From Saturnia japonica (lineage: Eukaryota; Arthropoda; Insecta; Lepidoptera; Saturniidae): a stretch of DNA of 64,000 bases. The stretch lies in the NCBI GenBank assembly GCA_033032175.1, contig CM065304.1, forward strand, positions 29,704,653 to 29,768,652, written 5' to 3'. Position numbers and translations under genes: made by a program. The notes under the pieces were generated by a model. That model made no database searches. It was not told where the DNA came from and worked only from the letters and a program-made list of their open reading frames with translations. Each line of letters begins with the position of its first letter. The first letter of the stretch is position 1. Shown here piece after piece: positions 32,136 through 43,592 of this stretch.

Positions 32136-33600
32136 TTAGAAAAGTTTCTTTGTGCATCTCACAATTGTACAATGTAGTATCAATTCTTTGTTCCAATGAA
32201 CATTCTCAGGGGGAATAAAATTCTCTATGAATTCAGTGTCGTCAGTTTGAAAATTATCAATGTATGATCCATATTTTAATTGGTTTACTAAATTTTGAAG
32301 GGTACCTAACATTTTGTCATCATCATTAGCACAATTTGTAAATAATGACTTACCAGTAGTGATGTTATTAATTAATAAAGTTTTATAAGCCGAGACAAAG
32401 TGAGTACAATCTGGGTTGGTATTGAAATTACCATGTGCTCTTATTAGACCAAAAATTTTTTCTAATGGTTCTTGGTTTAGTCGTCTGAGACTTAAAAATT
32501 TTACACCCTCAATAGAGCGTAAATCAGACCACAGATGTTTCATAGTTTTAATATTATGCATAAAATGATTCAGTGACAAAGGCATGCTTTCCCTTTCAAC
32601 GGAAGAATCAAACCACATTGAATTTAGTTTCTTCACAGCATTATTCCAGAAATCTATGTGTTCAGAATTTAAAGATAGAGCATGTTGCAATTTATAACCA
32701 GAGTGACCAAAACCATTTAAACTATCAAACAAATCATTTATAAATAAAAGTATTTCTACTGTGAAAAGATCATTATCAATATCCACATTCGGAATAGAAT
32801 ATTCAAGCTCCTGTAGAAAAAGCAGGGACTTCATATAAACTTCAAGCGATGTAGCCACTTGTCTGCTGAATACTTGAGCAGCTAGTTTGACCTGGAAATA
32901 TACAATAAAGTAATTTTATTTATAAAATAAAAAAATAATGCGGGGCAAAGCTAGTATCCATAATATACAGACGAAGTCGCGGGTACCAGCTAGTAAATAT
33001 ATATTCAGTAGTATTGGAGATGAAAATGACTAAAATATGTTGAGATCTCTTTAGTATGGGCAATCATACATCACTTTTGTCAAGCAAAGTGGTCATTTTA
33101 TAAACTTCACATGCGACTGGGATTTTAATAATTTTACTTACATAGGTACATAGTGTATATAAATGATTTCACGCCTATACAGGTTGATTTTTGAGATGGG
33201 TCAGTGAGAATTTTACTTACCTTCATTTTATCATATGATGTAGGTTTAACATGTTTGTCGGTGAGTTTAGTGCTTCTTGCTCGTCCACCATTTCCATCTA
33301 CTTTATAAAGAATTTCAATGTACTCCCACTTAGCACGCCGATTACCGATGAGAAGATCTTTCTTCTAAAAATTATTGCGAAAACATTTTAGTAAATGAGG
33401 TACATCATAGATGTGATATAGCCGGTTACTATTAATGTTATAGGAAACATTATTATCATTGTAGCCTTCACTGCGTACAAGTTCTCTATTTGAGTCCGAT
33501 ATTATTAGCTGCAACATTGGCAGAGCTTTGATCACTAACTGTGGCTCTAACTATGAATCCAGCTTTAAAAATTGCAAATACTACCTCCTTGATAATATTC
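32136..33600 (-). pseudogene. P-element/THAP9-type transposase, degenerate
   Basis: Minus strand, read from the right. A piece around 33590-33490 has VRATVSDQSSANVAANNIG, matching the catalytic-Asp region of P transposases. A frame change follows, then RLYHIYDVPHLLKCFRNNF and a TAG at 33365-33367, then the block at 33221-33364 (LLIGNRRAKWEYIEILYKVD, then KLTDKHVKPTSYDKMK). A GTAAGT donor at 33220 pairs with an acceptor TTTCCAG at 32893-32899. This leads to VKLAAQVFSRQVATSLEVYM and a 240-residue open frame (32858-32136) that includes RRLNQEPLEKIFGLIRAHGN, a hallmark of the P C-terminal domain. The N-terminal THAP zinc finger is not found. Stops and frameshift make it a pseudogene. Confidence 0.85.
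32938..32991 (+). repeat. Two Helitron-type 3' ends inside the P-element intron
   Basis: GCGGGGCAAAGCTAGT and, 40 bases later, GACGAAGTCGCGGGTACCAG followed by CTAGT each have the terminal form of lepidopteran Helitron derivatives. They lie in the short intron of the P-type transposase between 32893 and 33220. Confidence 0.45.
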
Positions 33601-33739
33601 TTTAAAACAAATGTTTTTACTCCATCTCGAGCAAATTAACAATTCCATAAATTAACAAATATAAAATGTTTAACCCCTTAAGTATCAATTCGGCCAAACA
33701 GTCGAATGTTCTTAATTTCTTGACGAAGAATATAACCTC

Positions 33740-33953
33740 ATTCTTCTATCCGGCCAGTATTTTGTACAGGCGACCAGCCGCGGAGCTCGAACAGGCGCAA
33801 CTAACGCGAGCGTATCGAAGAGGTCGCTAGTGTGTAGTTCCCCACTCACGGCAACATCTCGCATAGACCGCGTTATTTGACAATTTGTTGGACCAACTTA
33901 GCTACTTAGAACAGTGAAAAAGTGATATTATATTATATATCTTGACAGAAATG
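33740..33953 (+). CDS. Leader exon of an unidentified gene, coding only its ATG
   Basis: A CG-rich stretch (33760-33860) is followed by an ATG at 33951-33953, immediately followed by a consensus donor GTAAGT at 33954. The exon would contribute only the start codon, phase 0. The left boundary is approximate. Composition contrasts sharply with the AT-rich surroundings, which supports a promoter and first exon. The downstream exon at 35346 begins in the matching phase. Confidence 0.5.
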
Positions 33954-34353
33954 GTAAGTTTTTCTTTGTAAATCCTATCAATATAATTATGTTTATGTGT
34001 TTATTCCTTTGAAATCGAAACTAATTTTCCCTTATATTACTTGAATCTGTTTTTGACAATGATATTTGTTTTTGATAATAAAAAGTGAAAGGTAAATAGA
34101 AAATGTAAATTTCTGATGAAAATGTTGAGAAACTATGATGTACAGAAGTATCTTGTGTCATTTTTACATCAATCAGAATTCTATATAAACAAACAAAAGA
34201 TTTGTTTACATCATAAATAACCTAGTTTTGTTTTTGGTAGTAGAATGACGTAATACGTCGCGAAGAAAGATTGATGTACTTCGATGAGGTACTGTCGATA
34301 AAATTATCGATGTTTTAGATTGTACTCGTACAGGTTGGACATATTGTAATAAT

Positions 34354-34465
34354 GAAGTTTAGAGTATTTATAAATATTCTTTATTCATGTCAATTTTATT
34401 TCGCCTATATATATTTCTATTTATTTAAAATTTATTTTAAATATTAATAAATAATATTATAAATG
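34354..34465. repeat. Extra copy of the palindrome's central segment
   Basis: GAAGTTTAGAGTATTTATAA and about 90 following bases match the inner part of the palindrome (35046-35158 direct, and inverted after 35205). Three copies therefore exist within 1 kb. Confidence 0.75.
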
Positions 34466-34503
34466 TAAATAAAATAAATAAAATAAATAAAATGTAAAAA
34501 AAA

Positions 34504-35860
34504 AATAAAATAAATAATGATATTTCTTTATCGTTATAGGTTTAGCCTTATGGCCACAATCTCACTGGTGTTATGTTACGATCTGCCCTAAGATGGTAAT
34601 ACGCTAAGCCTAGTGGAAGACTGGTTCTCACTCAAGTAAATAAGATGAAAATTCGAAAATACACAGTTTCAGGGCGACCATTATAAAATGTTCAAGTGCG
34701 GTGTAAATAAAAGTAAAAGTGTAAGTAATAAGTAAGTCTATCGGCTTACTCAGTTATTCATCATATAAATTATAAAACCCAGTTGTCAGTTTTGATGTAA
34801 GTCGACTTGTAATACTATACCCTATACACTATGATACTATACTACATGACTATACACGCCTTGAACGGATATATATATATATATTATACTTACAAATTAT
34901 GTAATACACAAGCTTCATCGTACTCGACGAGCGGTATATCAAGGTTTCAGGTAGCACGTCATATGCTATAGGATCGGTCGAGCTGCTAGGATCTGTGCTG
35001 AACACAATCTCGGAATCCTATATAAAAAAAAAAATGTATATACATGAAGTTTAGAGTATTTATAAATATTCTTTTATTCATGTCAATTTTATTTCGCCTA
35101 TATATATTTCTATTTATTTAAAATTTATTTTAAATATTAATAAATAATATTTATAAATAAATAAATAGAAATAATATAGGCGCCTATATATATTTCTATT
35201 TATTTAAAATTTATTTTAAATATTAATAAATAATATTTATAAATAATAAATAGAAATATATATAGGCGAAATAAAATTGACATGAATAAAAGAATATTTA
35301 TAAATACTCTAAACTTCATGTATATACATTTTTTTTTTTATATAGGATTCCGAGATTGTGTTCAGCACAGATCCTAGCAGCTCGACCGATCCTATAGCAT
35401 ATGACGTGCTACCTGAAACCTTGATATACCGCTCGTCGAGTACGATGAAGCTTGTGTATTACATAATTTGTAAGTATAATATATATATATATATCCGTTC
35501 AAGGCGTGTATAGTCATGTAGTATAGTATCATAGTGTATAGGGTATAGTATTACAAGTCGACTTACATCAAAACTGACAACTGGGTTTTATAATTTATAT
35601 GATGAATAACTGAGTAAGCCGATAGACTTACTTATTACTTACACTTTTACTTTTACTTACACCGCACTTGAAAATTTTATAATGGTCGCCCTGAAACTGT
35701 GTATTTTCGAATTTTCATCTTATTTACTTGAGTGAGAACCAGTCTTCCACTAGGCTTAGCGTATTACCATCTTAGGGCAGATCGTAACATAACACCAGGT
35801 GAGATTGTGGCCATAAGGCTAAACCTATAACGATAAAGAAATATCATTATTTATTTTATT
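34504..35860. repeat. 1.36-kb near-perfect palindrome
   Basis: The arms are about 678 bases each, centred on GGCGCC at 35179-35184. Left and right arms agree apart from a few substitutions and single-base indels, for example ACTGG/ACCTGG near the outer ends. Each arm carries the 124-base candidate exon, forward at 35346-35469 and reversed at about 34895-35018. It could be a genuine inverted duplication, a fold-back element, or an artefact of joining reads or haplotypes. Confidence 0.9.
35346..35469 (+). CDS. Unidentified gene, candidate second exon (in palindrome arm)
   Basis: The acceptor TATATAG (35339-35345) and donor GTAAGTAT (from 35470) enclose 41 codons plus one base, open only in the phase set by the ATG exon at 33951. 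The translation starts DSEIVFSTDPSSSTDPIAYD and ends SSSTMKLVYYII, turning hydrophobic at the end as if entering a membrane segment. The phase-1 end does not join productively to the exon at 36007: it would create TAG. An exon is probably missing, or a different splice is used. Family not recognised. Confidence 0.45.
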
Positions 35861-36006
35861 GTAGAACTCAAATGTCAGATCTCCCCACGCCGCCTCTACA
35901 CAATCCGGCCGGAACGCTAATAATTATTTAGTTTATGTTGCACATTTACAATTATAGATTTGTCTTCAATACATGTTAATAAACTACAATTATTGTTATT
36001 TTTTAG

Positions 36007-36069
36007 AGTTTGAAGAAACCCTTACTAGAGGGCGGCGGAGAGTCACAAGTGCTAGACGAGGCGCCCTAG
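36007..36069 (+). CDS. Unidentified gene, candidate last exon
   Basis: After the acceptor TTTTTTAG (ends 36006) a phase-0 frame reads SLKKPLLEGGGESQVLDEAP and stops at 36067-36069. The codons are GC-rich against an AT-rich background. PLLE resembles a dileucine-type sorting signal at a cytosolic tail. Joined directly to the ATG exon it would make a 21-residue peptide; otherwise it is the end of a longer protein with unseen exons. A later AATAAA near 36313 could serve as polyadenylation signal. Confidence 0.4.
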   Translation, partial: SLKKPLLEGGGESQVLDEAP

Positions 36070-36079
36070 CTTAAACCGC

Positions 36080-38420
36080 TCTATTTCAAGGTTGCCTTAA
36101 GGGCGCGTTATCATGCATCGAAATATACCCTGGGATTGTAACAACTACATTATATACATTGATCACCATTCCTACAAAAGTGGGTTCGATGTCGATGTCG
36201 ATATTATTATGGACTCGATATTGAATAATATTCTCTTTATAACTGTTTATGCATATATATACTCCTTCTTTTCTAATAGATAATTTATTTTACTTTGAAC
36301 ACTTACTTTAATAAATACGTAGTATACTTAAATTGTAATCCTTATATGAAACTTGCGTATAAATATATGTAGTTGTGAGTCTTTATAAATATAATAAAGG
36401 AACGTTTATAGGAGACAATGATAATCAATAATAGGTGGCATATTATGCTATATTTTTAACAACTTTTATTTTTGCTGCCATGTAAGATAATAAGTAGCTT
36501 TAGTTATAGGTAAGCCGTTGATGTGCTAGAATAATCTATAATAATAAATTAGTTGTTCTCCGTCAGTAGGTAATTGTAATTTTTTTTTTTAATTTCCAGA
36601 TAGATATACTATATAACACTAGAAAGTCTGGAAAAATTGCTAACTTAAAAAGGCAATCCAGGGTCATTTAACCCATGACTGTTGTTTACATTCTAATTAT
36701 GTATATAAGCGTAATACAATTGTAAAAATAATAGGTTGTTTTAAATGGAATAAAGGGAAATGATATAATCAGTATAAATTAATTAAAAAATAAATTCATC
36801 ACTAGTCAAAAAGAAAGTCCTAACTGTAAACAAATAAACACTCTGATTGATTCCAACTTCCATATAACACACACACACACACACACACATTTTATTAGAT
36901 TTATTTTTACAAAGGGTTTGATAGCAATTACGTACGTCTCTTTCTCGATTCAGTTTCTAACGTATCAATAAAGTTCTAAATACTATGTTTTATGTTATTT
37001 ATTTTTTGGTAGAAGTCCCGTTTATTTAGTGCAGATATGTTCATGAATTTTTCTCTAATTAGACTTCATGCATAGGACAGTAATCTTGGCTGTTCAGTCA
37101 AAACACTATGACTTTCTCTGTGATATGCCACTACAGAACTATTTTCAAATATACCACATTCCATCTGGTGATATATTATTATTGAGGTTTATTTTCAGAA
37201 AGTGTTATTCGAATCCTAAATACTCGTCTCAATACGATCTTCCTTTAGTTTGTTCATTTTTTTTTTCCATGCTGTATCCGTAGACGTTACCACTAAGCCA
37301 TAACTGCTCTAATGGCAGCTAATGAAACATTGCTGTCTGAAGCGTCACTAGAACTTGACTATGGAACAAGAGTATACATAATACGTAAAACTATATTCAA
37401 ATTCTGATAGTAATAGCACAGTTTCAACTTATTTCACTTTTAACTTATGTTTTTTTTATTTATGTTTGTGTGATCATATTACCATGTAGATACTTTTGTT
37501 GTTATAACAATTAAAATTAATTAAATGTCACGAAGTAATCAGTAATGCAAGTTCAAATTTGGGACCTATGACCCCTGCTGCCGTGCTAGTGATAAAGGAT
37601 AGTGATATGAATATACCTTCAAAAATATTTAAAAGTAATTCTAAAAAAAAAAAACTTCTATTAATTATCAAATGAGTCTGATCTGATTTTGTAGACAGGA
37701 AGCATACGATATTTCATAATTGGTAGGCTATAAACAGCAATCGTAAAAAAATTGTTCTCAATCTATTTTGATGAAATTTTGTACATGGCAAGTATATCGT
37801 TTCTCAATTGTGGGTTAGTTCCCAGTTTCCTAGGTCCAACCCTTAAAAGTAATAAGTATAAAATGAATACTAGTGAAATAGAAATGAAATATCTTCGAAC
37901 AGATACAAATAATATGACAGTACAATGATTATAAATATGGAAATTATGTGCACCGATAACGTATTGCGCTGCCGTTAATCGATGCGGTGCCGCGTGATTA
38001 AACAGTTTATTGGTCTTGTCCCAATCCTATAAGAGGCAGCGATTAATTCGGAATTGTAAGTGGTGGTACAATTTATGTAGTACAAGCGATTATGTAATGT
38101 GTATTGATACGCCTCAGAATGATTGAATTGTCAATAAAATGAGTAAAATTGTAATACGGCAACATGTACTAGTTCTAAGTATTATATGGTTGAAAGGAAG
38201 TTTCAAAATGTACGAAAGACACTCTTATCATTCGCAATCTACGAATAAGGCGTCTCTGTTTATATCCAAAATACAGTCTATAGATATTTTTTTTATAATA
38301 ACAGTACTGTTTTTTAATAAAAATACATAATAATAAATGTTTGTATTTTATTCACTCCTCTAGCTATACAATATTATACATATATACTTCAAACAATATT
38401 ATTTAATACAATTTTATATT
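36080..38420. other. No gene seen
   Basis: AT-rich sequence with the (AC)n array at 36866-36888. At 37680-37860 there are degenerate dispersed-repeat motifs (TGATGAAATTTTGTACATGG). Short open frames at 37068-37283 and 38139-38330 lack domains. Confidence 0.4.
36866..36888. repeat. (AC)n microsatellite
   Basis: About eleven AC units. Confidence 0.9.
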
Positions 38421-38425
38421 TTAAA

Positions 38426-38803
38426 CTAACTGTGCCCATGGTTTCGCTCACGTGGACTACAGAATGCTCGCGCGAATCTTGCTCCCCCGCTCCCGACTAT
38501 TTTGAAGACAAAAATGCTTATTTTGGGTGTTCCCTAGAAGATAGATGTATACTCTCCCGAAGTTTTTTGTAGGTCTTTTTAGTGCCTATAATTATGTGGT
38601 ACATTAATTTGCTATATCTCTTATAGTTTACTCAGCATAAGCCATTTGAGCGCCAGAATTGATTCATCATAACCAGTTTTTTTAATTGTGCGGAACCCTA
38701 ATTCTTTTTGTAAAATAAAGGTAGCCTAAGTTACTTCCTATAAATTCAGCTAACTACCAGTGAAAATCCCATCGAAATCGGTCCAACCGTTTCGGATATA
38801 TGA
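38426..38803 (-). repeat. Dispersed repeat, copy B (pair of 13426-13835)
   Basis: Begins CTAACTGTGCCCATGGTTTC and follows copy A through CTTGCTCCCCCGCTCCC and ATAGATGTATACTCTCCCG up to CCGTTTCGGA. Both copies lack coding capacity. Confidence 0.7.
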
Positions 38804-39324
38804 AAATATTCTCATGAATCAATATAATCCACTTCAATGTACAAAGAATTTAATTTTTTCTTCATCACGAGCCCCTACCTAATAGAGACAATTTTATGAT
38901 TACAAAAAAACATAGATTACTCGTAAATAAAACAAATTTATTTATTGTATGTAATAAATTAATTTTATCGTATTTATAATTTATCGACATTTATACGGAA
39001 TAAACCCTTATCACTAATAAAAAACACACGACGCCATTTTGAAATGTCAATCTCTCGCACCGGGCCAGCTAAGTTTGTCTCACTCTACATAATTATTTTA
39101 ATTTTATTACGAGTTCTCAGGAAGTTTTTATGACAATATGCAATTTGGTAGATTGATAACGTAATTTACAACATCCATAATTTTTTTAGAGTTCTTATTT
39201 TAGCGCCCTCTATTGATTTTTCTGTACGATCTTGAAACGTAATTTGTCGTAATTGATCATTCAAAATTATTTCCATACTGTTTGTACAGAGGCCAATAAA
39301 CGAAATAATTTAATTTCCGAGACT

Positions 39325-39435
39325 AAAGTAACCTAACAGTCACAGAACGTCATAACTGTTGTATAAAAAAGTTTTTATTTTGTATCTTAATACCAAAGTG
39401 ATAAAGTTTATTCTTCCGTGGCAATAAACCTCTTT
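39325..39435. repeat. Diverged copy of the 110-bp repeat unit
   Basis: AACCTAACAGTCACAGAACG followed by TCATAACTGTTGTATAAAAA and GTTTTT resembles the tandem unit at 41922-42141. Confidence 0.5.
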
Positions 39436-39860
39436 TGTGCCCTATATTTTTAGAATAAAACTTGTGATACCTGAAGTGTTAATAATGTTAAGATTATGAA
39501 CAACGAACAATGGCGGTTCAATTTGTTTTGTCAATTTTGACAATTCCAATGAAAATGGCGGCCACAGACCAATATGGCGGAAGAATATCAATGAGTATGC
39601 CTTTGTGTGAGTGTTTCTTTGTGTGAAAGAGAAACGTAGCGGGTACGCTTATGGATTTTTCCCATGTTGAGTGAAATAGATGCGCGAGCTTTTCGTGTTA
39701 AAATATATAGGCGAGTTGACAGAGCCTGCGAGAGACAGCGAGTTTTCTGGGCAGTATTGCTAGCTCAGTATTTATTATATACAAAAGTACTCGGTGGTAT
39801 GTATAATGTACTCTGTGATTGATAGCCATAGAATGTTTCAAAGTAAAATTATATAATCTA

Positions 39861-40766
39861 CTTCTTCTTGTTTTGGCGACGCAAAAGCTCTTGCCAATGT
39901 CAATGTTTTAAACTTAGTAAAATTTTCCAGCGTCAACGTTTTCTAGCTTTCGTAATAATATATATTATATACAAAGTGGCGTCCAACAAGATGGTGGCCA
40001 CCTTGTAAGGACGATCTAGGGAATTTTTGTGGAACCCCAGAATGCATGCTCTTTGTTTATACTCTTAATCCACTTCACTTATGGACAAAAATTAAACTAT
40101 ATCACGCAAAACGTCACCAATATTACATAATATAGGGTCAAAAATCTAAGTAAATGAATAAAAAACAGAAGATGTCATTTCAGGATCCAGCCAAAAACTC
40201 AAATTTTATATTTTTGAAATACGTTCCCGACTTCTGTTCTTAAGATCCATAACAGAGTACTTTTGTGTTTTGATCCATGATCTATGATGAATGATGACAG
40301 CTTATAGTAAAGTTTATGTCTATTATATAATGTATACCCAGAGATAAATAACAATTTTATTTGTATAGAACGTATACCGCGTAGTAAGATTATAAGTTTA
40401 TGGTATACAGTATACCACTGCCTTAAAATTCTTGGCGGGATCTAAAAGTGACATGTTGTGGTTATTATGTTTAGATCATTAACTTAGGATTTTTTGACCC
40501 TATATTATACATAATACAATATTACAATATTGATAGTATTTTGCGTGACATAGTTTGGTTGTTGTGCTTAAGTGAAGTGGATTATAAATATAAAGCGGAA
40601 ACATGCATTTTGAGATGACATAAAAATTCCCTAGGTAATTCTGACAAGAGAGCCACCATCTTGTCAGAAGACCCCACTATATACGAAGGAAAATTTTACG
40701 AAGGCTTAAAAGCATTGACACTGACAAGTGTTTTATACGGCGCCAAAACAAGAAGAAGAAGAAGAA
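39861..40766. mobile_element. Foldback-type element with about 300-bp inverted arms
   Basis: The left arm (39861-40156) and right arm (about 40462-40766) are inverted copies. Paired landmarks are CTTCTTCTTGTTTTGGCG at both ends, ACAAGATGGTGGC, AATCCACTTCACTTA, AACTAT-TCACGCAAAA and AATATAGGGTCAAAAA. The arms are diverged and the centre is about 300 bases. No open reading frame. Related single arms lie at 30893-31022 and 41509-41640. Confidence 0.75.
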
Positions 40767-41508
40767 TCATGTAGATGCCAAACGAAGCACTAATGATAGT
40801 CCAGGAAGAAAATATTCACATTTAAAAAAATTATGTGTGCAATTCACACATGGTAGAAGTGAAACCTTCACATCTATGTTTTTTTTTTAATTCAGAAAAT
40901 GATTAAATAAACACTAATTTAAAGTTTATGAAAATGTACACACAAGAACTCACAATCATTATTCACAATATCATTTTCAATAAAATTAATGCACACTTGA
41001 ATTAACCATCAATCTTCCTCTTATTCTTCTTCCTAACTTGGCAACCGGTCCTCTTTAATGCCATTAACGAGTGAATTATAGTGTCATGTGTTATGACGAT
41101 TCCTTGCGTGATAATGAGTGGACTGTATGGATTTATTAAAATGAAGCAGAAACGAAAAGATTTTGATGTACCTACAAATGCTAAATGAAATTCATACGTG
41201 AACCGATGCGATAATAGGGAACAAATATGTAGAATAGGAAGAAGAGGTAGGTACTCACAATTTTAGGTTTTTGATATGTGCGCGTGGTCAGGCTCAACGG
41301 CACGATTTTGTCGGAGCGATACGGTTCGTTTTATGTTATATCAACAAAGACATTGGTGATTTGTGCGCACGACGATAGGTACAAGAAATCGGTAGGAAAT
41401 TAGACGGAGCGGGGGGAGGGGGGGATTTGGATTTAGGAATGGAACATTATAACATCGATTCGCAATATGATAAAGTGGCACAAACAACGATTCAGTATCA
41501 CATTCAGT

Positions 41509-41640
41509 ATCCTAACAAGATGGTGGCTCCCTTGTTAGAACTTTTTAGGAAGTTTTTGTGGAATCTCAGAATGAATGCTTTCAGCTTATATTTATAATCC
41601 ACTTCACATATGCGCAAAAATCAAACTGTACGTCGCGAAA
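41509..41640 (+). repeat. Arm fragment of the foldback family
   Basis: AACAAGATGGTGGCTCCCTT, then TTTTTGTGGAATCTCAGAAT and AATCCACTTCACATATGC match the left arm of 39861-40766. Confidence 0.65.
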
Positions 41641-41921
41641 GTTCCTTATGAATTTCATAGAACTGTAAGTACTAAGCCTACTACTATAATTGTACTATGG
41701 GTAAGTACTGTAGTGTATGGGTAGTGTACTCTCTAAGTTATACCTTGTCCACCAGATTATGATTTTTTCACAGTTGTTATTAATATACCATAGTGATTTT
41801 TTATGACTTTGAAAACGCAATTCGGTTTCATTTACATCTTCCTAATTTAATTTTAATGTAAATGTACATATAAGTACTCAAATTCACTATTCACAATATC
41901 ATTTTCAATTAATGCACATTT

Positions 41922-42141
41922 GAAATATCCTTGGTAACTTAACACAATATCAATCAGTAACAGAGTGTCATAAGTGTTGTCTAAAAAGTTTTTGTTTCGT
42001 GCCTTTTTGATGAGATAATAAAATTCAATTTGAAATATCCATAATAACCTAACACAATATCAATCAGTAATAGAATGTCATAAGTGTTGTATAAAAAGTT
42101 TTTGTTTCGTGCCTTTTTAGTGAGGTAATAAAATTCATTAT
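41922..42141. repeat. Two tandem 110-bp units
   Basis: Units 41922-42031 and 42032-42141 both begin GAAATATCC and share ACACAATATCAATCAGTAA and AAAAAGTTTTTGTTTCGTGC. The divergence is about 10 percent, by eye. Confidence 0.85.
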
Positions 42142-42460
42142 TGCGTGTCAATAAACTTCTTTTGTACCATTTTACCATTGCCTAAAACTTTCCTATCTCA
42201 TTTTCTCCCACGTTAAATTTTATGAATTTATGTGTAAGTATCTTTTTACTGTCGCTTTCCCTTATTCGTTTTATTGACTTTCAAATCGCAACGATGCTAA
42301 ACAAGTTTTCACTTCAAAAAAATGAACAATCCCAATTCATATACATTTACTAATTCAAATTGGTAAAACTATCGGCTGACGGTGAAGCAGAACATCTTAA
42401 AGATACCTGAATACAATACTGAATCAACCTGTATGTAGTTTTTTTCAATTTGTAGTTAGT

Positions 42461-42630
42461 AGAAGGGATTATATGCCTTTTGTATGATGAACGGCATATT
42501 GATCCAGGCGTATTCTACACTGGGATGCGCACGGCTCACTAATATGCTCAAGGATCCTCGTATTGTGAAAATCGCAAAAAGTCTCAAAGTGAAACCATCA
42601 GAAGTAATACTTGGTTGGACACTATTAAAG
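42461..42630 (+). CDS. Aldo-keto reductase fragment, penultimate exon
   Basis: The frame GLYAFCMMNGILIQAYSTLG, then LKDPRIVKIAKSLKVKPSEV and ILGWTL matches the region of NADPH-dependent aldo-keto reductases around the conserved AYSxLG. There the family reads FCKxxGIxxxAYSPLG, then a loop and IAKKxxKSPAQVLLRW. An AG acceptor lies at 42459-42460 and a weak donor GTTAAC at 42631. The catalytic Asp/Tyr/Lys/His residues would be in upstream exons, which I cannot find. The enzymes reduce aldehydes and ketones in the cytosol. Confidence 0.65.
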
Positions 42631-42810
42631 GTTAACTATATAAATAAATATCTTGTTAATTACATTCTTTATGTTTATTCTTTAGATACATTATACTGTT
42701 TCACACACTTTGGGTTAGGTAAGTACATAAATACATATCTTTTCATTAATGGAGTCACTATAACATAGACAACTGTAAACTCTGTGAGCATAGACTATTT
42801 TCTCTAACAG

Positions 42811-42951
42811 ACACTAAATCGGGATGTAGCTGTTAAAATATTTTCGGGTAGAGATGGGAATATGCAAATTGAAAATATCCCTCATGATTTCACGATTTCG
42901 AATCGCGATTTGTTCGAAATTGTTAGGCTCGCTGAAACGAACGCTTGGTAA
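42811..42951 (+). CDS. Aldo-keto reductase fragment, last exon
   Basis: After the acceptor TCTAACAG (42803-42810), phase 0, 46 codons read DVAVKIFSGRDGNMQIENIP, then HDFTISNRDLFEIVRL, and end in TAA at 42949-42951. This corresponds to the family C-terminal pattern (AVIPKS...N...FDFTLS..DL..I..L). The PKS motif that contacts the cofactor is replaced by KIFSG, which suggests a pseudogene or strong divergence. Confidence 0.55.
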   Translation, partial: TLNRDVAVKIFSGRDGNMQIENIPHDFTISNRDLFEIVRLAETNAW

Positions 42952-43592
42952 TATTATACAAAAAAAACATGATAATTGATGAATTAAGTGATCACTTTAT
43001 GCATTTATAATTGTAATGATTTTATTTACTTTTGGATATCTTGTTAGATTTAAGTTTTGTTAAGATAATTATATATCATATATGATAGGATTATACATTT
43101 AAGCACATTGTAAGGGCAAGTGTGATATTATGTAACAGCCGAGCTCACCAACGGATAGTTAGGTGTTGTAGGTATTGTCATCTACCAAAATGGTTTTCAA
43201 TTAAAATTAAATTTTTCTAGACCTAACAAGTAATATATGTTGGGTTTCTTTTGATTCATTTCACATACTTTTTAAGTTACATTTTGATAATTTTTCAACA
43301 TTTATACTAGTTACTAGGAAATCATTGACTACTAGTGATTCATTTCATGCTTATGTTAGAGATTATTCTAAAATATTTAAACGTGTTTGTGGAGATGCAA
43401 AAGCGATATTTTTAAGAAATAAAATTTCTTAAACAGGAAAAGATAGGAAAAATGATAATTCGCTTAATCTAAACGTCGAGGGAGTACATATCTCAAACAG
43501 TTCAGAGGTAGCAACTGTTTTCCAGGATTATTTCACAAATATACCCTTAGTAGTAACAAAAAATATTATCACCCCAGGGCGCTGCATCACTT

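Noticed and set aside
35760..35800. A 23-base microexon between CTTAG and GTGAGA
   Set aside because: It introduces TAA in the phase left by the exon at 35346 and lies in a region duplicated in reverse.
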